In this document: piece after piece, positions 1 to 5,557 of the stretch | Layout: each line of letters begins with the position of its first letter | Position numbering within the stretch: the first letter of the stretch is position 1 | NCBI GenBank assembly: GCA_900553935.1 | Contig: USFK01000044.1 | Span: 1 to 9,066, forward strand | Direction: 5' to 3' | DNA length: 9,066 bases | Origin: an uncultured Collinsella sp. | GTDB taxonomy: Bacteria; Actinomycetota; Coriobacteriia; Coriobacteriales; Coriobacteriaceae | Program-made: the position numbers and the translations under genes | The notes under the pieces: model-generated | The model's input: only the letters and a program-made list of their open reading frames with translations | Database searches by the model: none | What the model was told of the DNA's origin: nothing

Positions 1-103
1 ACCACTTACTTTGCCGATATCACCACAGCCCTGACCGGAACCCCGCTTCAGGTAACGTTTTTACCGGGGTGCGTTTTGAGTGCTACAGCTCTACGTTGGC
101 CTT

Positions 104-135
104 AATTGAGCGGAAAACCGCCCCTTTGCTCAATT
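104..135. repeat. Imperfect palindrome upstream of the methyltransferase gene
   Basis: AATTGAGC (104-111) and GCTCAATT (128-135) are exact inverse complements separated by 16 bases. A second small hairpin, GCGG-AAAA-CCGC (110-121), competes with it. No T-run follows, so it does not look like an intrinsic terminator on the plus strand. It could be an operator or the end of an upstream transcript. The sequence alone does not decide. Confidence 0.35.
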
Positions 136-180
136 GGGGGCTGCCTAGGCGTATCTGCGTGATTATCTGCAAATTCGCGG

Positions 181-207
181 TATGATGTTGCGGAGTTTTG
201 AAAGGAG
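181..207 (+). promoter_or_regulatory. Possible -10 box and ribosome binding site of the methyltransferase gene
   Basis: TATGAT (181-186) matches the sigma-70 -10 consensus at five of six bases. No convincing -35 box lies 16-18 bases upstream (the region reads CGTGAT), so the promoter call is weak. If used, the leader is only about 20 bases. AAAGGAG at 201-207 is a strong Shine-Dalgarno sequence and ends six bases before the GTG at 214, which fixes that start codon. Confidence 0.4.
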
Positions 208-213
208 CCGCTG

Positions 214-792
214 GTGGTCACGACGACATTTGCCTCGCCTTTGGGCGAAATCTTGCTTGCCGCTGATGGCCGCGGTCTGACGGGGCTTTGGTTTGAGGGA
301 CAGGAGCACTTTGGCTCCACGCTTCTCAAAGAAGATCCCGAACATGTTGAAGGCGCCGATGCAGTTTCTGGTGCTGGCGGCATGTCGTCGGTGAGTCCGG
401 CAAATGGTGTGGCCTCTTCGGTGCTTGAGCGTTCTTGGGCTTGGCTGAATGCTTATTTTGCGGGGCAGGAGCCTCGGTATACGCCGCCGTTGCATTTGAT
501 TGGCACGGCGTTTCAGCGTGAAGTCTGGTACGAGCTGCTTTCTATTCCGCGTGGCGAGGTCGCTACGTATGGCGAGATCGCCCAGCGTGTTGCGGCTCGA
601 CATCGTGTACCGGGAAACGAGGACCCCGTTGTGTCTCCTCGTGCGGTGGGGGCTGCGGTCGCTCGCAACCCTGTTTCGATTATTGTGCCGTGCCATCGCG
701 TGGTTGCCGCCGATGGTTCGCTCAACGGATATGCCGGCGGCCTCGACCGTAAGGAGTGGCTACTGCGGCTTGAGGGCGCGTACGAGGAATAG
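214..792 (+). CDS. ogt: Methylated-DNA--protein-cysteine S-methyltransferase (Ogt type)
   Basis: Cytoplasmic suicide DNA-repair protein that moves the alkyl group from O6-alkylguanine (or O4-alkylthymine) to its own cysteine. The 192-residue product has the family marks in order: the N-terminal half begins SPLGEILLAADGRGLTGLWF. The DNA-binding part contains FQREVWYELLSIPRGEVATYGEIA, then RAVGAAVARNP (arginine finger and Asn hinge). The active site PCHRVV has the acceptor cysteine at residue 160, followed by GSLNGYAGGLDRKEWLL. The GTG start is chosen because AAAGGAG lies six bases upstream and no other in-frame start has a ribosome binding site. The protein is slightly longer than E. coli Ogt (171). 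The extra length is a Gly/Ser/Ala-rich linker at about residues 36-65, probably a flexible lineage-specific loop, plus a longer loop before RAVG that I recall from other Gram-positive members. It appears to be a single-gene unit; no Ada-type regulatory domain is present. Confidence 0.93.
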   Translation: MVTTTFASPLGEILLAADGRGLTGLWFEGQEHFGSTLLKEDPEHVEGADAVSGAGGMSSVSPANGVASSVLERSWAWLNAYFAGQEPRYTPPLHLIGTAFQREVWYELLSIPRGEVATYGEIAQRVAARHRVPGNEDPVVSPRAVGAAVARNPVSIIVPCHRVVAADGSLNGYAGGLDRKEWLLRLEGAYEE

Positions 793-945
793 CGCTCGGG
801 CACTTTGCATAGCCAAGACGCCCTGAAAGAACGAGTCGCCGTCCTTTCGCGGTCGGCATGCGTCCAAGTGCTCAGCATCTGCGCCTTAAGTTTGGCTAAG
901 CCATATTCTGCGCATTTAAAAACGTGCAGGTTGAGCAGCTAGGGC

Positions 946-976
946 TGCGCTAAGGCAGCTGGCGGTGCGCTATCAT
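946..976. promoter_or_regulatory. Paired direct repeat TGCGCTA upstream of the response regulator gene
   Basis: TGCGCTA occurs at 946-952 and again at 966-972, exactly 20 bases (about two helical turns) apart. The second copy runs into TATCAT (971-976), a five-of-six match to a -10 box. No clear -35 box sits at the right distance, as is usual for promoters that need an activator. OmpR/PhoB-family regulators bind direct repeats on one face of the helix, so autoregulation is a reasonable guess, but two 7-base matches in GC-rich DNA can arise by chance. Nothing else is recognisable in the 793-1020 gap. Confidence 0.3.
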
Positions 977-1020
977 CGGCAGTATCGAAACCTGTATAGC
1001 CGTGCGCCAAAGGAACAACT

Positions 1021-1710
1021 ATGAAGCTGATGCTTGCCGAGGACGAACCTGGCCTCTCCCGCGCCCTCACCGCGATTCTTCAACATAGCGACTACGAGGT
1101 CGACACCGCCCTCGACGGTCTGACGGCGCTCGAATATCTGCTTGCCAACGACTATGACGCCGCAATTTTGGACATCATGATGCCCAGGATGGACGGCATC
1201 GAGGTGCTCAAGCGTACACGCGCCGCCGGTAAGCGACTGCCCATCATTATGCTTACGGCCAAAAGCGAGGTGTCCGATAAGGTCGAGGGCTTGGACGCCG
1301 GCGCCAACGATTACCTGACTAAGCCGTTCGCCGCCAAGGAGCTACTTGCTCGCATTCGTGCCATGACGCGTGCCGCGACGGCAATTGACGCCACGACGCT
1401 CAGCGTGGGCAACGTGCGCCTCGACACGGCATCGTGCACGCTTGCGGGTCCCTTGGGTGAGGAGCACCTGGCCAATCGTGAGTTTCAGCTTATGGAGCTC
1501 TTTATGCGCAACGCCGGCACGCGTATGCCCACCGAACGACTGATGCTCGAGGTTTGGGGCGAAGACGCGCCCGAAGGCGCCAATGTGGTGTGGGTCTACA
1601 TCTCGTACCTGCGCAAAAAGCTGACGGCACTGGGTGCCGACCTGGCCATCCGCGCGTCGCGCAACCAGGGATATTCGCTCGAGGTTGTCGAGGAAGGAGA
1701 ACGGGCGTGA
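1021..1710 (+). CDS. OmpR/PhoB-family two-component response regulator
   Basis: Cytoplasmic transcription factor activated by phosphoryl transfer from the kinase encoded next. The 229-residue product has a receiver domain at about 1-116, with the acidic cluster E7/D8/E9, phospho-acceptor D51 in AILDIMMP, switch threonine T79 in MLTAK and K101 in LTKPF. A short linker leads to a winged-helix DNA-binding domain at about 127-223, with its recognition helix around NVVWVYISYLRKKL (188-201). All residues needed for phosphorylation are present. AAAGGA at 1009-1014 ends six bases before the ATG. The TGA overlaps the kinase GTG by four bases (GTGA), so the two are co-transcribed and probably translationally coupled. 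The target genes cannot be read from sequence. The ABC operon 3.8 kb downstream is one candidate, because such exporters are often paired with a two-component system, but no shared site is visible. Confidence 0.93.
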   Translation: MKLMLAEDEPGLSRALTAILQHSDYEVDTALDGLTALEYLLANDYDAAILDIMMPRMDGIEVLKRTRAAGKRLPIIMLTAKSEVSDKVEGLDAGANDYLTKPFAAKELLARIRAMTRAATAIDATTLSVGNVRLDTASCTLAGPLGEEHLANREFQLMELFMRNAGTRMPTERLMLEVWGEDAPEGANVVWVYISYLRKKLTALGADLAIRASRNQGYSLEVVEEGERA

Positions 1711-3086
1711 GCGTGCGCACGTGGTGCAAGCGCATGGCGGCGAAGCTCGGCATGGGTGTGGGCTCGGGTAATCCGGGGCGCGCCGATGCTGCCAGTGCAA
1801 TGGGCCGTCGCCTGCGTCGTAAGTTCATCCTCGTTGCCATGGGCGCTGTGACCGTGGTGCTTACGCTCATCATCGCTGGCATCAACATTGTCAATTATTC
1901 GCATGTTTGCAAGATGGCCGATGCACGACTGGACTATATCCTGGCAGGCAAGGATGGCATTGATGGGGAGGACGAGCCTAAGACCGGTCCCGGTCAGGAT
2001 GCGGTTGCCGGCAAGGTTGCTACCGGTAACCGGGCGGCCGTTCGCGATGTGCATTTTGAAGGCATGACGGCGGAGTCTCCCTTCGACACGCGCTACTTTA
2101 CGGTGTCGATTGCCGGCGGGCAGGTGACCGATGTCAACACGGCCCGCATTGCCGCGGTAGGTGCCAAGCGTGCCGCCCGCATCGCTGCAGGACTATATTC
2201 CAAGGGTTGGACTTCGGGCTTTTCTGGCAACTACCGTTATACGGCTACGGTTCAGGGCGACAAGACAACCTATGTGTTCGTGGACTGTTCGCGCGAGCTT
2301 GCCAGTTTCCATTCGTTTTTGAGCGCGAGTGTGGCAATCAGCTGCATTGGCTGGCTGGCGGTGCTGGCAATTGTAACGGTCGCCTCGGGTGCGGTGATTC
2401 GGCCGATGGTCGAGAGTTATAGCAAACAGAAGCGCTTCATTACCGATGCAAGCCACGAGATCAAAACGCCGCTGGCCGTGATTGACGCCGCCAACGAGGT
2501 CCAAGAGATCGAGAGCGGCGAGAGCGAGTGGACGCAGAGCATTCACGAGCAGGTCGCGCGGCTGACGGCGCTCACGGAGCGTCTGGTGTTCCTGGCGCGT
2601 ATGGACGAGGGTTCGGCCGGCTTTACTATGGCGACGATTGATCTTTCGGAGGCCGTGGACACGGCTGCGACGCCATTTGAATCGGTGGCGGTTTCGCGCG
2701 GAAAACGGCTGTCGACGTCGATCGCGAGCGGTGTGCGGGCCCATGCCGATGCCGCGGCAGTGGCGCAGGTTGTTGAGCTGCTGCTGGACAACGCCACACG
2801 CTACGCAAGCGAGGACAGCGTGATCGAGCTGAGCCTGCGTGCCGTTTCGCGCGGTGCGGGCAAAGGCTCGGCCGAGCTTGTCGTATCGAATGCTGTTGAT
2901 GAGCTGCCCGAGGGCGACCTGGACCGGCTGTTCGACCGCTTCTATCGTGCGGACGTGTCGCGCAGCTCCAAGACAGGTGGCTCGGGCGTGGGGCTGTCCG
3001 TCGTGCGCGCCATCGCCGAAGCCCATGGCGGATCCGCCACCGTATCCGGCCACGATCATCAGATCACCTTCACCGTCCGCCTCTAA
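1707..3086 (+). CDS. Membrane sensor histidine kinase without HAMP domain
   Basis: Partner of the preceding response regulator; it autophosphorylates on histidine in response to an unknown signal. The GTG at 1707 is chosen because AAGGAG (1694-1699) lies seven bases upstream and the GTGA overlap fits an operon; the frame stays open further upstream only as an overlap with the regulator gene. The product is 459 residues: a cytoplasmic basic N-terminus, TM1 at about 39-62, an extracellular sensor region at 63-207 with no recognised fold, and TM2 at about 208-231. The dimerisation helix follows almost at once, with SHEIKTP and phospho-accepting H250, leaving no room for a HAMP domain. The ATP-binding domain has the N box (LLLDNATRY, N362), F box (LFDRFYR, F409) and G2 box (GGSGVGLS, 424-431). 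The G1 box is unusual: the expected D-x-G-x-G is replaced by SNAVDELPEG (394-403). Related Gram-positive kinases show a similar loss, so activity is likely. The TAA is shared with a palindromic repeat. Confidence 0.9.
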   Translation: MSVRTWCKRMAAKLGMGVGSGNPGRADAASAMGRRLRRKFILVAMGAVTVVLTLIIAGINIVNYSHVCKMADARLDYILAGKDGIDGEDEPKTGPGQDAVAGKVATGNRAAVRDVHFEGMTAESPFDTRYFTVSIAGGQVTDVNTARIAAVGAKRAARIAAGLYSKGWTSGFSGNYRYTATVQGDKTTYVFVDCSRELASFHSFLSASVAISCIGWLAVLAIVTVASGAVIRPMVESYSKQKRFITDASHEIKTPLAVIDAANEVQEIESGESEWTQSIHEQVARLTALTERLVFLARMDEGSAGFTMATIDLSEAVDTAATPFESVAVSRGKRLSTSIASGVRAHADAAAVAQVVELLLDNATRYASEDSVIELSLRAVSRGAGKGSAELVVSNAVDELPEGDLDRLFDRFYRADVSRSSKTGGSGVGLSVVRAIAEAHGGSATVSGHDHQITFTVRL

Positions 3087-3125
3087 AACCTGCCAAAAAG
3101 GGACAGGTTTATTTTGGCAGGTTTT
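3085..3125 (+). repeat. REP-like palindromic element, copy 1 (possible terminator of the two-component operon)
   Basis: Perfect 14-base arms AAAACCTGCCAAAA (3085-3098) and TTTTGGCAGGTTTT (3112-3125) enclose a 13-base loop containing GGGACAGG. The first two bases belong to the kinase stop codon TAA (3084-3086). The stem followed by TTTT can act as an intrinsic terminator in both directions. Near-identical copies at 5471-5508 (inverted) and 9029-9066 keep the loop as well as the stem, so this is a member of a repeat family. From memory, GGGACAG-TTTATTTT cores of this kind are seen in REP elements linked to RAYT transposases; no such gene is in the window. Confidence 0.85.
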
Positions 3126-3202
3126 ATCTGTGCAGACGGCAGCGGAGGCTGGCGGTGATCGGCGCCATGAACGCCACCGACCCAAATAAACGCACCTCTA
3201 AC

Positions 3203-3211
3203 TGCTAAAAT
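3203..3211 (+). promoter_or_regulatory. Extended -10 promoter of the AIM24-family gene
   Basis: TGCTAAAAT gives a TGn extension (3203-3205) and the -10 box TAAAAT (3206-3211, five of six to consensus). No good -35 box lies upstream, which is acceptable for an extended -10 promoter. It would start transcription near 3218 with a leader of about 35 bases. The AAGGAG at 3241-3246, six bases before the ATG, belongs to the same transcript. Confidence 0.5.
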
Positions 3212-3252
3212 ATGGACATCGTTGTTCGGCTCCCGAAGGAAAGGAGACGGTC

Positions 3253-3927
3253 ATGCAGTACGAGATCGGCGGAGGGGCTTTCCCGGTTGTTACGTGCAAC
3301 CTTAGCGACGGCGAATCCATGATCACCGAAAGCGGTGCCATGGTCTGGATGACCCCCAACATGGAGATGTCCACCTCGGGCGGTGGCATAGGCAAGATGT
3401 TCTCTAAGGCTTTTTCGGGTGAGGCGTTGTTCCAAAACATTTGGACCGCGCACGGCGATGGCATGATTGCGTTTGGCTCTTGCTTCCCCGGCCGCATTAT
3501 ACCGATCGAGATTGGCCCTGGTAAGAGCTGGATTTTGCAGAAGCGTTCGTTCCTTGCCGCGGAAAGTGGTGTTGAGCTGAGCATCCACTTTAACAAGAAG
3601 GCAAAGACCGGCGTCTTTGGCGGCGAGGGTTTTATCATGCAAAAGCTCACGGGCTCGGGTATTGCCTTTGCCGAGATCGACGGCGACCTAGTTGAGTACG
3701 AGCTTGCTGCTGGCCAGCAAATGATTGTAGATACCGGCAACGTGGCCGGCTTTGAGGAGACGGTGAGCATCGACGCGCAGATGGTCAAGGGCGTCAAAAA
3801 CATCATGTTTGGCGGTGAAGGCGTGTTTAACACTGTGCTCACCGGTCCGGGGCGCATCTGGCTGCAGACAATGCCCATTTCCAATCTTGCGGCAGCAGTG
3901 GCTTCGATGACCAACAACAATAACTAA
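3253..3927 (+). CDS. AIM24 / TIGR00266 family protein
   Basis: The 224-residue product matches the AIM24 (TIGR00266, formerly DUF124) family over its whole length, which is normal for the family. Visible marks are the opening YEIGGGAFPVVTCNLSDGESMITESGAMVWM, the glycine-rich stretch GGGIGKMFSKAFSGEALFQN (residues 40-59), and the later repeats GVFGGEGFIMQKLTGSG and IMFGGEGVFNTVLTGPGRIWLQTMP. These repeats suggest a duplicated beta-sandwich fold. There is no signal peptide or membrane span, so it is likely cytosolic. The biochemical role in bacteria is not known to me; the name comes from a yeast mitochondrial protein. AAGGAG at 3241-3246 supports the ATG at 3253. The gene has its own promoter and terminator and converges on the fluoride antiporter gene, so the neighbours do not suggest a pathway. 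The end is an asparagine run (MTNNNN). Confidence 0.88.
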   Translation: MQYEIGGGAFPVVTCNLSDGESMITESGAMVWMTPNMEMSTSGGGIGKMFSKAFSGEALFQNIWTAHGDGMIAFGSCFPGRIIPIEIGPGKSWILQKRSFLAAESGVELSIHFNKKAKTGVFGGEGFIMQKLTGSGIAFAEIDGDLVEYELAAGQQMIVDTGNVAGFEETVSIDAQMVKGVKNIMFGGEGVFNTVLTGPGRIWLQTMPISNLAAAVASMTNNNN

Positions 3928-3941
3928 TCGTGTATAGGATG

Positions 3942-3979
3942 ACGCGCGCGGCGGGCCCGGCCTGTCGTGCGCGTTTTTT
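3942..3979 (+). terminator. Intrinsic terminator after the AIM24-family gene
   Basis: ACGCGCGCGG (3942-3951) pairs with TCGTGCGCGT (3965-3974) as ten pairs including two G-U, followed by a T-run at 3974-3979. It begins 14 bases after the TAA. The T-run direction fits the plus-strand gene. The convergent minus-strand antiporter gene stops at 3997, and on that strand the hairpin has no T-run behind it, so I see no separate terminator for it. Confidence 0.8.
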
Positions 3980-3996
3980 GGTGGCAAACGCCCTGT

Positions 3997-5241
3997 TTAT
4001 CGGGTGCGGCTGTGCTCCTGCAGCGCATAGATCGACTTATCCATGTTGAACAGGTAGGCCACGACGCAGACAATAAAGAACGTCGGCAGACTGCTAAAGC
4101 CAAAGACCTCGCAGCCAATAAAGATGGGCGCGAGCAGCGTATTGGTGGCGCTGCCAAAGACGGCGGCGTATCCCAGCGCGGCGCAGAGCTCGACGGGCAT
4201 GCCGAGAATCCCGGCGAGTACGACACCCAGGCTGGCTCCGATGGAGAACAGCGGCGTCACCTCGCCACCCTGATATCCTGCGGCAAGCGTGGCGATGGTG
4301 AGTACGAATTTGAGCGCCCAGTCCCAAGGCATGATCGACGCCTCACCGTTGTCACCCAGTGCCGCGGATATCAGGTTGGTGCCAAGGCCGCAGTATCGCC
4401 CCTGCCACAGCGCGAACAGAATCGCCGACAGCGCAAGGCCCATAACGGCAACGCGTATGTAAGGGCTGGGGAGCAGCCGCGCTGCAAGGGTCTTGGCATG
4501 GGCAAGGCACCAGGCAAAAGCTCCACCTACCATACCAAACGCGATACCCAACAGCGCCAGCCGCTCAAGACCGGGGAGGTCAAGCGCATATGAGGCGACA
4601 ACGGCGACCTCAAACTTCTCGAGTCCCAAGGCGCCGGAAGTCATGCTTGCGGCGAGCGAGGCTGCGAGTGCGGGAAGCAACGCACGGTATTCCAAGCGTC
4701 CTGCGACCAGTACTTCGATGGCAAAGACCGTGGCGGCGAGAGGCGTTCGAAAGAGTCCGGCAAAGCCGGCGGCCATGCCAATAAGCAAAAACGTGTTGCC
4801 GGGGTCTCGGAAAGGCAGGCGTCGGCCGATCCAATGTGAGACGGTTGCGCCGATCTGCACGGCCACGCCCTCGCGTCCCGCACTGCCGCCAAAGAGGTGC
4901 GTCCCCCACGTGCTCAGCATAATGAGCGGCACCAAACGCGGGGAGATGGCGTCCTCGCGTCCGTGACCTACGTCGAATACTAAGCTCATGCCCCGATCGG
5001 TGTCTTTGCCCCAGGTGCGGTAGGCAAATACGATGGCCAAGCCTATGAGGGCGAGGAAGGGAAGGAGCAGGGTGATGTGCTCGTCGCGGAAGGCGCCGAT
5101 TGCCAGGAGCACGCGACCAAAGAGGGCACAAATTGCACCGACGATGATGCCAATAGGGATTCCGACGGCACCCATAAGCATGAGGCCGCTATAGGTGTTG
5201 AGCAGGCGTTTGATTCTGCTCGATGCACTGTTTTCCGACAC
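3997..5241 (-). CDS. CLC-F type fluoride/proton antiporter (annotated in databases as voltage-gated chloride channel family)
   Basis: Polytopic CLC membrane protein of 414 residues, about the length of the compact bacterial forms without CBS domains. The signature GGSAGREGVAVQIG (118-131) holds the gating glutamate E124. The helix before it has RGMSLVF (83-89) where chloride-type CLCs have GSGIP, so the chloride-binding serine is replaced by methionine. The later GGEVTPLF (325-332) replaces the chloride-type GxFxP. As I recall, a pore methionine and a GEVTP loop mark the CLC-F branch (eriC-F), which expels cytoplasmic fluoride in exchange for protons. Other conserved parts are GFAGLFRTPLAATVFAIEVL (159-178) and GLGTNLI (285-291). 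The start is GTG at 5239-5241; GGAGG lies four bases upstream, slightly close. A probable fluoride riboswitch and terminator lie in its leader, which independently supports the fluoride assignment. The gene is transcribed alone, convergent with the AIM24 gene and divergent from the ABC operon. Confidence 0.85.
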   Translation of the reverse strand: MSENSASSRIKRLLNTYSGLMLMGAVGIPIGIIVGAICALFGRVLLAIGAFRDEHITLLLPFLALIGLAIVFAYRTWGKDTDRGMSLVFDVGHGREDAISPRLVPLIMLSTWGTHLFGGSAGREGVAVQIGATVSHWIGRRLPFRDPGNTFLLIGMAAGFAGLFRTPLAATVFAIEVLVAGRLEYRALLPALAASLAASMTSGALGLEKFEVAVVASYALDLPGLERLALLGIAFGMVGGAFAWCLAHAKTLAARLLPSPYIRVAVMGLALSAILFALWQGRYCGLGTNLISAALGDNGEASIMPWDWALKFVLTIATLAAGYQGGEVTPLFSIGASLGVVLAGILGMPVELCAALGYAAVFGSATNTLLAPIFIGCEVFGFSSLPTFFIVCVVAYLFNMDKSIYALQEHSRTR

Positions 5242-5255
5242 TTCTCCTCCAAAAC

Positions 5256-5312
5256 AAAAAAGACTCCTGCCGCGGCGTGATGCCCAAAGGACATCACGTA
5301 ACAGCAGAAGTC
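5256..5312 (-). terminator. Riboswitch-controlled intrinsic terminator in the antiporter leader
   Basis: On the minus strand GACTTCTGC (5304-5312) pairs with GCAGGAGTC (5262-5270) with one G-U pair, followed at once by six T (5256-5261) and, after one G, four more. Nested inside is a strong 10-pair hairpin, CGTGATGTCC (5289-5298) with GGGCATCACG (5276-5285). The outer 5' arm is also the 3' strand of the aptamer pseudoknot, so the two structures exclude each other. This is the arrangement of an ON switch, as I recall for the Bacillus cereus crcB leader. Confidence 0.8.
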
Positions 5313-5382
5313 GTCAGCAACAAGGCGGTTTAGGGCGACGCGATAGTTTGGCTGGCGCGCCCAACGGAGACATTCATTCCGC
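5304..5382 (-). promoter_or_regulatory. Probable fluoride (crcB-type) riboswitch, diverged
   Basis: Read on the minus strand. P1 is CGGA/TCCG (5378-5381 with 5365-5368), closed around a nine-base loop that begins ATG, as in known aptamers. The 3' half carries TAAACCGCC (5324-5332) and GCTGACG (5312-5318) followed by ACTTCTGC, close to the family pattern AAACCGCC...GCTGATG...CTCCTAC. The pseudoknot can form between GAATGTC (5369-5375) and GACTTC (5307-5312) as six pairs with one bulged T. Oddities are a C in place of T in CTGATG, a weak P3 (about two pairs), and a stable hairpin (GGGCG 5358-5362 with CGCCC 5333-5337) inserted before AAACCGCC. The position right at the predicted transcription start, the overlapping terminator and the CLC-F gene behind it all fit. 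Confidence 0.65.
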
Positions 5383-5388
5383 AGCGGC

Positions 5389-5417
5389 ATCATAGCGGCG
5401 GGCGAGGCTTGGGTCAA
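5389..5417 (-). promoter_or_regulatory. Sigma-70 promoter of the fluoride antiporter gene
   Basis: On the minus strand TTGACC (5412-5417) and TATGAT (5389-5394) are each five of six to consensus and separated by the ideal 17 bases. Transcription would begin near 5382, which is the first base of the predicted aptamer P1 stem. The leader is then about 140 bases. Confidence 0.75.
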
Positions 5418-5470
5418 ATGGTTGTGCTGGACGTCCCCAGCGCCTGCCTTCGCTCCCCGTTTCCCCATAT

Positions 5471-5508
5471 AAAACCTGCCAAAATAAACCTGTCCCTTTT
5501 TGGTAGGT
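5471..5508 (-). repeat. REP-like palindromic element, copy 2 (inverted)
   Basis: This stretch is the reverse complement of copy 1, identical for 37 of 38 bases. The one change is T at 5504 where the others imply C, which breaks one pair of the stem. After 5508 the similarity stops abruptly (GGG instead of TTT). It lies between the divergent fluoride antiporter and ABC exporter genes, 50 bases before the ATPase start. On the plus strand no T-run follows the hairpin, so it is not an obvious terminator for anything reading towards the ABC operon; on the minus strand it ends in TTTT. Confidence 0.85.
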
Positions 5509-5557
5509 GGGAAATGGGTAATACTAAAGAGTTATCCGACCAGATGGGAATTAATCG

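Larger units (their letters stand above)
1..213. other. Left-edge region without a defensible gene
   Basis: No complete gene is visible here. Plus-strand frame 1 is open from the window edge to a TAA at 103-105 (34 residues, beginning TTYFADITTALTG). Its first half has GC-rich third positions like the real genes nearby, so it could be the 3' end of a gene entering from the left, but I recognise no family and the second half loses that codon bias. A 6-base inverted repeat (ACCCCG at 40-45, CGGGGT at 65-70) lies inside it. The rest holds the palindrome at 104-135 and the leader of the methyltransferase gene. Confidence 0.3.

Noticed and set aside
40..78. Possible terminator (ACCCCG/CGGGGT followed by GCGTTTT)
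   Set aside because: Six pairs with a 19-base loop and only four T after an interruption; too weak, and no upstream gene end is confirmed.
1554..1706. N-terminal extension of the kinase frame from an ATG at 1554
   Set aside because: It would overlap the response regulator gene by more than 150 bases and has no ribosome binding site; the GTG at 1707 has AAGGAG at the right distance and gives the usual GTGA overlap.
2193..3185. 330-residue open frame on the minus strand opposite the kinase gene
   Set aside because: It mirrors the kinase gene's codon bias, has no recognisable domain, and its tail is made by translation through the palindromic repeat.
3967..4966. Long plus-strand open frames (starting at 3967 and 4493) opposite the CLC gene
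   Set aside because: They are rich in Arg, Gln and Gly with no motifs and lie opposite a gene with clear CLC signatures; antisense artefacts of GC-rich DNA.
5496..5527. Promoter for the ABC operon using TTGGTA inside repeat copy 2 as -35
   Set aside because: The matching -10 (TACTAA) is poor, so I do not list a promoter, although the operon must have one nearby.
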